Shown piece after piece: positions 1 to 8,344 of a stretch of 64,000 nucleotides of DNA. Under the pieces are notes generated by a model. That model saw only the letters and a list, made by a program, of their open reading frames with translations, had not been told where the DNA came from and ran no database searches. Made by a program: the position numbers and the translations under genes. Source of the DNA: Alkalitalea saponilacus (GTDB lineage Bacteria > Bacteroidota > Bacteroidia > Bacteroidales > Marinilabiliaceae); the NCBI RefSeq assembly GCF_900168165.1, contig NZ_FUYV01000007.1:117142-181141 (forward strand), given 5' to 3'. Each line of letters starts with the position of its first letter. Positions within the stretch are counted from its first letter, which is position 1.

Positions 1-2
1 GG

Positions 3-1013
3 GAAAAGTTCATCATGACTGTAAACCTTATGATTTGGAATGATTAAAGGATAATCTCCAAAACGGGTTATTGAATACATCATCCCATCATCGTCAAAAA
101 ACACAGGATGCAGACCTAATCTGCGCTCAAAAACCTGTTTCATGGAAATGGTTATGGTACCAACGTGCCAAAAATTTCCATACTGATCTTCGATGGTACT
201 TCCGTGTCCAGCCCCTGCTGCAAAACCTTCCGGTTTATATACAAATGGATTGTGCGGTTGATAGGTAAACGGACCCAGAGGGTTTTCTGAAACGTAAACG
301 CCATCGGCATAACTTTTATATTCGGTGCCGGGAGCAGAATACTGAAAATAATAAATTCCATTGATTTTATTGACCCATGCACCTTCTATCCATGGAGCCT
401 GATTGATTAGTTCATTATAATCACCCGGCACTTCCCAACCATATCGCTCCGGCTGAGCATAAACAAGCGCAACAGGATCTCCCATAAATGCGAAATAATT
501 ATGATAATCCACCTCTACTCCATAAAGCGGGTTAACATCAGAACACCCCCAATATAGATATAGTCTTTTGTCATCATCGAGAAAAAAAGCAGGATCCCAA
601 ACCGGCATATCCAATTCCTCAACAGCCACCTGCCAGGTTCCGGCCAAAGGATCAACAGATTTATACAGCGTGCTTAGATCGTTGGAAGAACCAAGAAAGT
701 ACAATGTATCGTCAATGGCAATAGCAGTTGGAGCATATTCTTCAACCGGAATTTCTGTGGTTTCAATAAAAATCCAGTCAGCAAGATTCTTAGAATGCCA
801 ATACCCCCCTGATTTAGAAACAAACATGTAGTATCTGTCTTTAAACCATACAATACTAGCGTCAGCAGCTTCTCGTCTGGACGGTTCTTCCATGCCAAAA
901 CGATAGCTCAAATCCATTGGATTACAAATGGTAGTAAAGTCTGTTGTATTTAAATGTTCTGTAGTTTTACAACTAATTAAAAGACAACACAAAACTATTA
1001 GCAGATTTTTCAT
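3..1013 (-). CDS. GH43-like glycoside hydrolase lipoprotein (3' end outside window)
   Basis: Translation on the minus strand is open from an ATG at 1011-1013 to the window edge (337 codons seen, no stop). The N-terminus is a lipoprotein signal ending LLISC (Cys15), so export and lipid anchoring are likely. Residues from about 45 on fit the five-bladed propeller of family GH43: DASIVWF (Asp51, candidate general base), WDPAFFLDDD (Asp140, pKa-modulating Asp) and WIEGAWVNK (Glu210, general acid) are spaced as in that family. GH43 enzymes remove arabinosyl, xylosyl or related side groups; the substrate cannot be read from sequence. It lies downstream of the hybrid regulator gene and is separated from it by a terminator and a G-run motif, so it probably has its own regulated promoter. 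Confidence 0.85.
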   Translation of the reverse strand, partial: MKNLLIVLCCLLISCKTTEHLNTTDFTTICNPMDLSYRFGMEEPSRREAADASIVWFKDRYYMFVSKSGGYWHSKNLADWIFIETTEIPVEEYAPTAIAIDDTLYFLGSSNDLSTLYKSVDPLAGTWQVAVEELDMPVWDPAFFLDDDKRLYLYWGCSDVNPLYGVEVDYHNYFAFMGDPVALVYAQPERYGWEVPGDYNELINQAPWIEGAWVNKINGIYYFQYSAPGTEYKSYADGVYVSENPLGPFTYQPHNPFVYKPEGFAAGAGHGSTIEDQYGNFWHVGTITISMKQVFERRLGLHPVFFDDDGMMYSITRFGDYPLIIPNHKVYSHDELF

Positions 1014-1153
1014 TTTTATAAGGGGTTAATTTAGAGACTGATTCAATTTATATTGAATAGATTATTAGATACTAGATTTATAGACCGATAGACAAGACAA
1101 AATAGAAAACCATTTGTGTCTATTCATGTACTTATAATTTGTTTTTCAGTTGC

Positions 1154-1178
1154 TCCCGAAGTATCGGGACTCGTTTCA
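1154..1178. repeat. REP-like dispersed palindrome, copy 1
   Basis: The core CCCGAAGTATCGGGA is followed by CTCGTTTCAT. The same core and flanks recur near 16497-16531 and 29872-29909, always between genes. The full unit is an imperfect palindrome of the form ATGAAACGAxTCCCGAAxxTTCGGGAxGAGTTTCAT. This copy keeps only the right-hand flank. Such elements act as small hairpins in RNA or as REP-type repeats; nothing here tells which. Confidence 0.6.
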
Positions 1179-1324
1179 TCTTTCTTAGCTATTCTATCTG
1201 TATAATCCCTAATATCTCGGGATAAAGATTTATAATGTATAGAATTCTTTAAGAACTAAATATAAACAGATCAAATACCGATTGTACTTCAGAATTATTT
1301 TGAGAAATGGAGCGTAATTGAATG

Positions 1325-1352
1325 CCCCCAATCAGACGTTTCTGAATGGGGG
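1325..1352. other. Strong imperfect hairpin with CCCCCA/TGGGGG arms
   Basis: The arms CCCCCA (1325-1330) and TGGGGG (1347-1352) enclose a second pairing, TCAGA with TCTGA, giving about 11 pairs with one mismatch. It has no T-run, so it is unlikely to be a simple terminator. The arms resemble the G-run motif found at 1428-1455 and 7971-7994, and could be an inverted pair of operator half-sites for the neighbouring hybrid regulator. Confidence 0.35.
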
Positions 1353-1427
1353 ACATCCACCCTTACCACTATTAAAAATTTCTTACCGGTGTCAAATATA
1401 TTTTAACATTTTAAAATATATCAGGTA

Positions 1428-1455
1428 AAATGAATTTAACAATGGGGGCAATTGT
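1428..1455. promoter_or_regulatory. Candidate operator, G-run motif copy A
   Basis: The plus strand reads GAATTTAACAATGGGGGCAA here. Near-identical words occur at 7971-7994 and 26901-26925, again between genes. It sits upstream of the GH43 gene, about 420 bp from its ATG. Role as a binding site is inferred only from recurrence and placement. Confidence 0.35.
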
Positions 1456-1480
1456 TTACTATGAATGTATAAAATGTACA

Positions 1481-1510
1481 AAAAAAGGGTGTGATTTGAA
1501 CACACCCCTT
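1481..1510 (-). terminator. Terminator of the hybrid regulator gene
   Basis: Read on the minus strand, GGGTGTG, a 7-nt loop and CACACCC form a stem followed by seven T residues, 24 bp past the stop codon of the upstream minus-strand gene. Confidence 0.85.
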
Positions 1511-1533
1511 CATGTATCATTCTAACTGTCTGA

Positions 1534-4500
1534 TCATTGATTGCTCTTCGCATATTCAGAAGGAACCATACCAAATTCTTCCTTGAAGTACTTGGAGAAG
1601 TATTTCGGATCATTAAATCCTACCTGAAAAGCAATTTCAGATACAGTGAGCTGACTCTTGCCAAGCAATTGGGCGGCTCTTTTCAGACGCATAATTCTGA
1701 TGAACTCAACCGGAGTCTTATCTGTTAAAGCCACAAGCTTGTTATATAAATGTCCCCTGCTCACGCCCAGTTCTCTACCCATTTTTTCAACAGAAAATTC
1801 ACTGTTACCAATGTTTTTTTCAACAACTTTGAGCGCTTTATTTAAGAATTTCTCATCAAGAGAAGTAATGCCGATTTCTCCGGGTTTAATTTCAAATTTT
1901 TTGGAGAATATTTTTTGGAATGAAAGTCTCAGCTCAATCAAACGTTTGATTTTTAACTCCAAAACATCAAAATTAAAAGGTTTGGTGATGTAATCCTCTG
2001 CTCCGGCTTCCAATCCTTCTATTTTCTGTTGGCTTGAGACTTTTGCTGTTAACAATATTACAGGAATATGAGACGTTCTGGGATCTCCTTTAATTCTTTT
2101 ACAAAGCTGAATACCATCTTCAACCGGCATCATAATATCACTCACAATGAGATGCGGTGGTGATTCAAGAATTTTGTTCCAGGCAATCTGCCCGTTGGCC
2201 GCCTCGGACACCTCATACTGTTCTTTTAAATTACAGCGTAGATAGGATCTTAAATCTTCATTATCCTCAACTAATAAAACTTCGGGCTTTGTTGCAGAAA
2301 GAGACTGAACCGATGCTACCCCATTCTGATTTTCCTCAAGCGTTTCATCTGTTAATACATCATCCTGATGAGAATCATCGGGCACTGAGGTATCCAATGG
2401 TAAACGCACAATAAATTTGCTCCCTTTTCCCTTTTCGCTTTTTACCTCAATGGTTCCTCCATGAATTTTAACAAATTCAAGCGTAAGCGCCAGCCCGATG
2501 CCACTCCCCTGGTTTGCAATTTCCAGGTCATCCGTACTTTGATAAAACCGTTCAAAAATCTTTTCATGTTTATCGGCAGAAATTCCGACACCTGTGTCGG
2601 CAACTGAAAATTCAATGTACTCTCTATTATTAAACCTATCTGAATATCCTGCATCTCCGGGTTTATAAGTGACCACGATCATGGAAACAATTCCGTTTTC
2701 ATGGGTAAATTTCAATGCATTTGAGAGAAGATTGAATACAATCTTCTCCATTTTATCAAAATCGAAATTGGCATAATAGTTCTTCACTTTACATTTGAAA
2801 TCATACCTTACATTTTTGTTTTCAAACAAATCCCGGAACGAATTGAATGCATCTTCCAGAAATCTGGACAAATCGCCATAAGTAAGATTTAAGGAAGCTT
2901 TGTCTGCCTCAATTTTTCTAAAATCGAGAATTTGATTCACAAGATTAAGTAATCGTCTGGCATTTCTTTGAACCATTGTCAGTTGAGCATACAAATTCTC
3001 ATCTTTAATCTCTTTCAACAACTTATCCAGCGGAGAAAGAATCAATGTTAAAGGCGTACGAAACTCATGACTCACATTGGTAAAGAAACGAAGTTTCATG
3101 GCATCCATTTCACGGCTGCGCTGATAATCACTGCGTTCCTGTTCACGTAGGAATTTCATTTTCTCTCGCCGCTTAATGATCCAGATCAGAGATCCGATTA
3201 AAAGAATGAAAAAGATCAAATATATGATATAAGCAAGTGAGGTAGCATAAAATGGAGGGATCACAACGATGTCGAGATGCGTTTCGTCGGTTGACCATGA
3301 TCCATCGCTCCCCATCGCTTTAACTTTGAAGGTATATGTTCCGGGATTGAGGTTGGTGTAAGTTGCTATGCGATTGCGCGAATCGGTCTCAATCCAATCC
3401 TGGTTAAATCCGTCCAACTTGTAGCGAAATCTCGTGCGCTCAGGATGAAAATAGTTTAATCCTGAAAATTCAATGGAAAAAACATTCTGGTTGTGCCTGA
3501 GTGAAATCTCCCCGGACTGATTAAGTGCTTTATTGAGAATTGTTCTTCCTCCTATATTCTCGCCTATGGCAATTGGACGATTAAAAAGTCGGAATTCAGT
3601 AAGTATTACGCTGAATTGCTGATGATGATCAATAACTTTCTCGGGATTAAAAAGATTAAATCCGTTTGCTCCGCCAAAAATCAACTCTCCGTTTGAAGTG
3701 CGAAGCGTTGAGTGCTCATTAAACTCCAGTCCCTGCAAACCATCCAGCAAATCATAGTTTCTAAAAACATAAACATCCTCTTCATTATTGAGAGTTAAAC
3801 TCGAAAGCCCGTTAAGAGTTGCGATCCACAAATTTCCTTGTTCATCAATTTGCATGGAAATGATGTTGTGGTCTGGCAGTCCGTCTTCTTCTCTAAACAC
3901 TTTGAATGTTCTGGTTTCACGGTTGTAAAGATTCAAACCGTTTCGCGTACCAAGCCATATTCTGCCTTTCAAATCTTCTGCAAAAGATAAAACACTGTTA
4001 TTACTTAATCCCGATTCATATTCCCCATTGTACATGTACTGACGAAAACGTTGTGTTGTACCATCTAAAACGGTTACACCAGTGGAAGTACCTATCCATA
4101 AACTACCGCGGGAATCTTCAAAAAGAGTTAAAACATAATCGCCACCAACTGAATTATAATCATCCTCACGGTGATGAATAAAGCCACCGGAGCGCTCATC
4201 GTAAAGAGACAAGCCCCCTCCCAAAGTGGCTACCCAAAGACGGTTCTGGCTATCGCGCAAAATGTTCCAAACCCTGTCATCCGATAGAGAAGCTGCGTTA
4301 AAAACATCATGCCTGAAATGGTGAAATCTCTGTCCGTCGAATCGGTTTAACCCTCCCTGGTAAGTTCCTATCCATAAATCATCATTATGATCGTTAAACA
4401 GGGAAACAATAATATCGCTGCTTAAACTATTGGGATTGGCTGGGTTGTGCCTATAAGTGGTAAAAGCACCAAGGTTGCGATCATAATACACAAGTCCGTT

Positions 4501-5676
4501 TCCGTTGGTACCAATCCATAAATTCCCCTTACTGTCTTCGGTAAAACAGTTTACGTCGTTCGAAAAGAATCGATCGGTCTCAAAATGCTGGCTCCGATAT
4601 AGATCAAATTGAAAAAGGTGATCGTGAGAATAGTTTATACCGTTTTTAAAAGTACCTACCCAGATAATTCCTTCACCACTCTTCTCCAGAGAAGTAATAC
4701 TGTTGCCGCTGAGACTTGTTACATCACCGGGAACATGTTCTATCAGCGTTATGGAAAAATCATTTTTATCGATGATGTTAATGCCTCCATGATCTGTTCC
4801 CAACCAAATTCGTCCCTGGCTGTCTTCCAAAACTCCGGAAACAGATCGGCTTGAAATAGAATTTGGCTGGCGAGAAGGTAAAAAGTGGCGCGTTTCGCCA
4901 CTTTTTTGATTTATATAAAAAAGTCCATCAGGTGTATTGTTCGAGTATATCCATATATCATCATCACTATCCAAAAATAGTTTTAAAACACGTCCTGCCT
5001 CAGAAACAATAAAATCTCCGCCTGCCTCGATGGTCTCAACAACCTGAAGAGCTTCGGTATCCAAAACATCCACCAAACCATTTGCGTGCAACACATAAGC
5101 TTTTCCATTGTTACTAAACCTGACGTCCTTTACCCTGTCGCTTGAGATAGAGGTACTCTCCTCAGGATGGTGATACAATCTTTGCAGATAGTCGCTTCTG
5201 CGATGGTAGTAATAAAGTCCCATTTGATCGTTGCATATCCACACATTTGAATCAGCATCTACCCTTATTGTATTGATATAAGTTCGCGGTAAAGAAATAT
5301 TTTTGGAAAAAAGTTCGTGATCGGTTCCAAAAGACTCTGTTTTAGGGTTATAAATCGAAAAAGTTGATATCCCTGTGAAAAGCCACAGATACCCCAAATG
5401 ATCTTCGTAGATTTCGTGAATGCTGTTTTCTGGTATTGAAGTATGATCGCCCGGAATGTTTTTAAAAACACGAAACGAATGGCCGTCATATCGATTTAAT
5501 CCGGATACTGTAGCAAACCATAAAAAACCACGACTATCGGCATGGATGGTATTAATTTGGTTATTTGAGAGCCCTGACTCACTGTCGATTCTCCGAAACT
5601 GATTAGCTGCCTGCTGACCTTGAATTTTTATGATAGATAGCAGAAACACAATGATACAAAATATATTTTTTCCCAT
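1534..5676 (-). CDS. Hybrid two-component system regulator (HTCS)
   Basis: This 1380-residue protein joins sensor, kinase and DNA-binding parts in one chain, as in Bacteroidota regulators of polysaccharide loci. After a signal peptide come two propeller domains built of repeats such as GFLWFATVSGLNRYDG and LWIGT (about 25-720), a Y_Y_Y domain (about 725-800, ending with LNPGTYTFKVKAMG) and one membrane helix (about 809-832). The cytoplasmic part has HisKA with NVSHEFRTPL (His near 869), HATPase with NLLSNALKFTH and GSGIGLAL (about 980-1065), a receiver domain with LLVEDNEDLRSYL, phospho-acceptor in VSDIMMP and a KPF lysine (about 1130-1245), and an AraC-type helix-turn-helix at the end. It should bind an oligosaccharide in the periplasm and activate the nearby GH43 and GH5 genes; the ligand is not known. 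Confidence 0.97.
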   Translation of the reverse strand: MGKNIFCIIVFLLSIIKIQGQQAANQFRRIDSESGLSNNQINTIHADSRGFLWFATVSGLNRYDGHSFRVFKNIPGDHTSIPENSIHEIYEDHLGYLWLFTGISTFSIYNPKTESFGTDHELFSKNISLPRTYINTIRVDADSNVWICNDQMGLYYYHRRSDYLQRLYHHPEESTSISSDRVKDVRFSNNGKAYVLHANGLVDVLDTEALQVVETIEAGGDFIVSEAGRVLKLFLDSDDDIWIYSNNTPDGLFYINQKSGETRHFLPSRQPNSISSRSVSGVLEDSQGRIWLGTDHGGINIIDKNDFSITLIEHVPGDVTSLSGNSITSLEKSGEGIIWVGTFKNGINYSHDHLFQFDLYRSQHFETDRFFSNDVNCFTEDSKGNLWIGTNGNGLVYYDRNLGAFTTYRHNPANPNSLSSDIIVSLFNDHNDDLWIGTYQGGLNRFDGQRFHHFRHDVFNAASLSDDRVWNILRDSQNRLWVATLGGGLSLYDERSGGFIHHREDDYNSVGGDYVLTLFEDSRGSLWIGTSTGVTVLDGTTQRFRQYMYNGEYESGLSNNSVLSFAEDLKGRIWLGTRNGLNLYNRETRTFKVFREEDGLPDHNIISMQIDEQGNLWIATLNGLSSLTLNNEEDVYVFRNYDLLDGLQGLEFNEHSTLRTSNGELIFGGANGFNLFNPEKVIDHHQQFSVILTEFRLFNRPIAIGENIGGRTILNKALNQSGEISLRHNQNVFSIEFSGLNYFHPERTRFRYKLDGFNQDWIETDSRNRIATYTNLNPGTYTFKVKAMGSDGSWSTDETHLDIVVIPPFYATSLAYIIYLIFFILLIGSLIWIIKRREKMKFLREQERSDYQRSREMDAMKLRFFTNVSHEFRTPLTLILSPLDKLLKEIKDENLYAQLTMVQRNARRLLNLVNQILDFRKIEADKASLNLTYGDLSRFLEDAFNSFRDLFENKNVRYDFKCKVKNYYANFDFDKMEKIVFNLLSNALKFTHENGIVSMIVVTYKPGDAGYSDRFNNREYIEFSVADTGVGISADKHEKIFERFYQSTDDLEIANQGSGIGLALTLEFVKIHGGTIEVKSEKGKGSKFIVRLPLDTSVPDDSHQDDVLTDETLEENQNGVASVQSLSATKPEVLLVEDNEDLRSYLRCNLKEQYEVSEAANGQIAWNKILESPPHLIVSDIMMPVEDGIQLCKRIKGDPRTSHIPVILLTAKVSSQQKIEGLEAGAEDYITKPFNFDVLELKIKRLIELRLSFQKIFSKKFEIKPGEIGITSLDEKFLNKALKVVEKNIGNSEFSVEKMGRELGVSRGHLYNKLVALTDKTPVEFIRIMRLKRAAQLLGKSQLTVSEIAFQVGFNDPKYFSKYFKEEFGMVPSEYAKSNQ

Positions 5677-5747
5677 AGATTTTTATGAATTTCTTTCACC
5701 CAATTACATCCCCGCTAAAAGATAAAAATAGGAATTTTGTTCATAAT

Positions 5748-5786
5748 AAAAAACTCCATTTAGACATGGTCTAAATGGAGTTTTTT
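5748..5786 (-). terminator. Terminator between GH5 gene and HTCS gene
   Basis: AAAAAACTCCATTTAGAC and its exact complement flank a 3-nt loop. The near-perfect stem with A-rich and T-rich ends can stop transcription in both directions; it follows the minus-strand GH5 gene by 17 bp. Confidence 0.9.
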
Positions 5787-5803
5787 AGCAACTAGAGAAA
5801 AAA

Positions 5804-7531
5804 TCATTCATTTGCTCCCCTCATCAAGGCATCCAGAGCCCCCTGATCGAAGATATTTCCATTGCTTCTATAGAACAATGCAAATCCATTGTTACCGCGA
5901 TGGCCATTGTCCCAGTAAAATGGAATCAGTCCATGCTGAATGGCCGAACGGGTAACATACTCGAGGTAGTATTCGCGGGAAGCTTTGTGCGCCTCATAAT
6001 CTTCACCGGTTAGAGCACTTCGATGAATCGCACCATATTCCCCAAGAATTACAGGAATATCGTTGTCTACAAATTTTGATTTTACTTTGGCAAATTGTCT
6101 GTCAACGTGATCTTCCTGTCCCCACCAGTCGGAATCGGCCGCAATAAAACTTTCACCCCAAACAGTATAAATGCCACTACCGGAATCCTGCAAAGCAAAC
6201 TGGTAGGGATCATAATAATGTACTTCGGCAAACAGCCTGTTTTCGACATTATCCTCAGGCATAACATGGAAATTGATGCCGTGGTCGATGTTTGTATTAT
6301 ATGTTTGAACAATCAGGTTACGATAGGCATTTCGTCCTCCGGTTGAACGCACAGTGGTAACAAAATTCTGATTAAATGACTGCTGCACGGTAATGTGCTC
6401 AGTGGTGGGTATACCATAGTCGGCACGCACTTCGTTGGTGCCGGCAAATAGTAAACGCTCATCGTAATCTCTAAAGTAAGTGGCAATTTGTTCCCAAAAT
6501 GCCGTAAATTTTAAATTAATCTCATCCTGTTTACTGTAAAATGGATTTTCTTCAAGCCAACCACCATCCCAATGGGTATTAATGATCACAAACATGTCAT
6601 TATTAATGCAGTAATCAACAACCTCTTTTACGCGTGCTAACCAATTGGGGTCAATTTCGGCAGTATTTTGATCAGCATAACTGTTCCATGCACATGGAAT
6701 GCGTATGGCATTAAAACCTGCCGCCTGAACGGCGTCTATCAAGGCTTGTGTGGTCCTTGCATTCCCCCAACCGGTTTCTCCGGATGGAACTTCCAATGAG
6801 TTTCCAATGTTCCATCCAATTAAAATATCCTGAGCCAACTCGGAAGCGGTTCTTTCCACTCCAGTCATATCAGGTTCTGGTGGTGAAATATTGTAAGACG
6901 GATATAAAGCTAGCTGAGACACTTCAACAACCCTTTGAGGTGCATATTCTGCCCTGATGGTAATTTTCCCTTTACGTTCTGCCCCTGATTCATTTCCATC
7001 AGCTGAAACGGTTATGGTAACAGAGCTTTCGGTTCCGGTTCTTCTATCCACGTTAATCCAGTCTCCTTCAATTTCGAGGCTCCACTCCGGTGCAGAGGTG
7101 TTGATATCAAATGTTTGGCTTCCTCCAAGCCTACGAATGGTTAATGAAGTTCTGTTGGAGGTAAGCTCATAGACAAACTCAGAATCCAGTTGAGTTACTG
7201 TTACGGTTACCGGCGGTGCGTTTCCTGCGTTAATAACGAGTTCTGCTGATCTCACTTCCGGTGTTTTACCATCAACGGTAACCATAATCATGGCTATTGA
7301 CCCAGTACCTGAAGTCCTTGACAGTGATAACCACTCCGTTGCGGGATTGGTGATTTCCCAGGAATCGGCATCCGTAGTGATTGTAAATACACCAGTTGTT
7401 TTATCTGCGTCTAACTCAATTTCAGAAACGTCAACTTCCAATAAATTGAACACCTCATCATCGTCTTTACATGCTGCAAAAATCAGAACTGATAGAAACA
7501 CCAAGAATACTTTCATTATATTTTTTTCCAT
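5804..7531 (-). CDS. GH5 endo-beta-glucanase with two BACON domains, lipoprotein
   Basis: The protein (575 aa) starts with a lipoprotein signal, LIFAAC with Cys21 followed by acidic residues (KDDDE), which in Bacteroidota favours export to the cell surface. Two BACON modules follow (about 30-115 and 120-207), each with the W-L/I plus TVTVTQL-type strands. The GH5 catalytic domain (about 225-575) shows GWNIGNSLE, the acid/base in GTNEVRADYG (Glu367), HYYDPYQF, and the nucleophile in ILGEYGA (Glu498). The GWNxGNSLE and TNEV patterns resemble subfamily GH5_4, which includes endoglucanases and xyloglucanases; the exact substrate is inferred. The ATG is 3 bp after the stop of a SusC remnant. A second ATG at codon 6 (7516) also leaves an intact signal. 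Confidence 0.95.
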   Translation of the reverse strand: MEKNIMKVFLVFLSVLIFAACKDDDEVFNLLEVDVSEIELDADKTTGVFTITTDADSWEITNPATEWLSLSRTSGTGSIAMIMVTVDGKTPEVRSAELVINAGNAPPVTVTVTQLDSEFVYELTSNRTSLTIRRLGGSQTFDINTSAPEWSLEIEGDWINVDRRTGTESSVTITVSADGNESGAERKGKITIRAEYAPQRVVEVSQLALYPSYNISPPEPDMTGVERTASELAQDILIGWNIGNSLEVPSGETGWGNARTTQALIDAVQAAGFNAIRIPCAWNSYADQNTAEIDPNWLARVKEVVDYCINNDMFVIINTHWDGGWLEENPFYSKQDEINLKFTAFWEQIATYFRDYDERLLFAGTNEVRADYGIPTTEHITVQQSFNQNFVTTVRSTGGRNAYRNLIVQTYNTNIDHGINFHVMPEDNVENRLFAEVHYYDPYQFALQDSGSGIYTVWGESFIAADSDWWGQEDHVDRQFAKVKSKFVDNDIPVILGEYGAIHRSALTGEDYEAHKASREYYLEYVTRSAIQHGLIPFYWDNGHRGNNGFALFYRSNGNIFDQGALDALMRGANE

Positions 7532-7534
7532 ACC

Positions 7535-7819
7535 TCAAAAAATAAACATTACAACCACTAAAGATACATATCCGATCATACGGATTAAGGTTAACTTTCG
7601 TTTAAGGAAGTAAGGGAGAATTCCTTCCTGTCCCGTGTAAGAAATTGAAGTAGAATAAGTAGACTGATCGGTGCCACTGGTTGTTCCTTGCACCTGGATA
7701 GAGACACCCGGAACAGGGTCGTTTGACGAGTCTGTAACAACAACTGTTACAGTATGTTGAGCGTATAACCCAAAACTCGTCATCACCATTAATAAAAACA
7801 AGACGCTTTTCTTCAACAT
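7535..7819 (-). pseudogene. Truncated SusC-like gene (signal peptide and part of N-terminal domain only)
   Basis: From the ATG at 7817-7819 the frame encodes a signal peptide (MLKKSVLFLLMVMTSFGLYAQ, cut after AQ) and then the start of the carboxypeptidase-like domain that opens SusC/TonB-dependent transporters: VTDSSNDPVPGVSIQVQGTT. After about residue 70 the similarity ends, and the frame runs through AT-rich, non-coding-looking sequence to a stop. An intact SusC has roughly 1000 residues with plug and barrel, so more than 90% is gone, and no SusD gene follows. The position directly before the GH5 gene is where susC-susD would stand in a standard locus. A deletion is the likely cause; a small functional secreted protein cannot be excluded. 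Confidence 0.7.
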
Positions 7820-7970
7820 AACAATGATTTTAGATTTAATTTGTTTTAAATAGACCTTTGTAACCAATTCGACCAGATCAACATTCCTTAAAGGTATTTT
7901 AACATTAATTAATACTTTGGTGGTATTTGTATGCAGCTTGGGTGCAAAATGTCAACCTCTCTGATCAAAT

Positions 7971-7994
7971 GTAATTTAACATGGGGGTATTTGA
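7971..7994. promoter_or_regulatory. Candidate operator, G-run motif copy B
   Basis: The plus strand reads GTAATTTAACATGGGGGTAT, close to the copies at 1428-1455 and 26901-26925. It lies about 150 bp upstream of the SusC remnant/GH5 unit, a suitable place for an activator such as the hybrid regulator. Confidence 0.35.
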
Positions 7995-8180
7995 TTTCAG
8001 ACAAACCCCTATCACATTGTATTTCTGATACTTTTACATACATTACATCAGAAAAAAAGGGAGTTTTATAAACGAGAATAACAAAGAGGATCAAACGAGT
8101 TGGCAGCAGATTTTCACATAAAGGATAAGTCTATATAAAGACTTCAGCAGCACAAGACCAAACTTTTTCATAAGAAGAAT

Positions 8181-8203
8181 CTGAGTTTTTTTAAAAAACT
8201 CAG
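8181..8203. other. Perfect palindrome in the leader of the sensor kinase gene
   Basis: CTGAGTTTTTT, one T, and AAAAAACTCAG form an 11-bp perfect inverted repeat with almost no loop as RNA, so a DNA-level operator is as likely as a hairpin. It ends about 140 bp before the preferred start codon. Confidence 0.4.
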
Positions 8204-8344
8204 GACTTAACATTATAATTGATAAATTTACTTAAATTTAACTATCCAAAAAGAAAGTATATAAATGTAACCAGATGGATAAATATCTCGTTTATGTCAT
8301 TATTAAACATTCGACAAATAGAGACCGAAGACAAAACAATTAAA

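Larger units (their letters stand above)
1014..1533. other. Intergenic region with terminator, G-run motifs and REP-like palindrome
   Basis: This 520-bp non-coding stretch separates the GH43 gene from the hybrid regulator. Reading leftward it holds the regulator's terminator (1481-1510), a G-run motif (1428-1455), a hairpin with CCCCCA/TGGGGG arms (1325-1352) and one copy of a dispersed palindrome (1154-1178). The rest is AT-rich and I see no gene in it. It should contain the GH43 promoter. Confidence 0.6.
7820..8344. other. Divergent intergenic region between SusC remnant and sensor kinase
   Basis: These 525 bp separate two divergent genes and should hold promoters for both. It contains a G-run motif (7971-7994) and a 23-bp perfect palindrome in the leader of the kinase gene (8181-8203). 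In-frame ATG codons exist from 8219 for the kinase, but the stretch before 8345 does not look like protein. Confidence 0.5.

Noticed and set aside
7909..8094. 61-codon minus-strand frame in the divergent region before the SusC remnant
   Set aside because: It overlaps the candidate operator and has no protein features; treated as chance.
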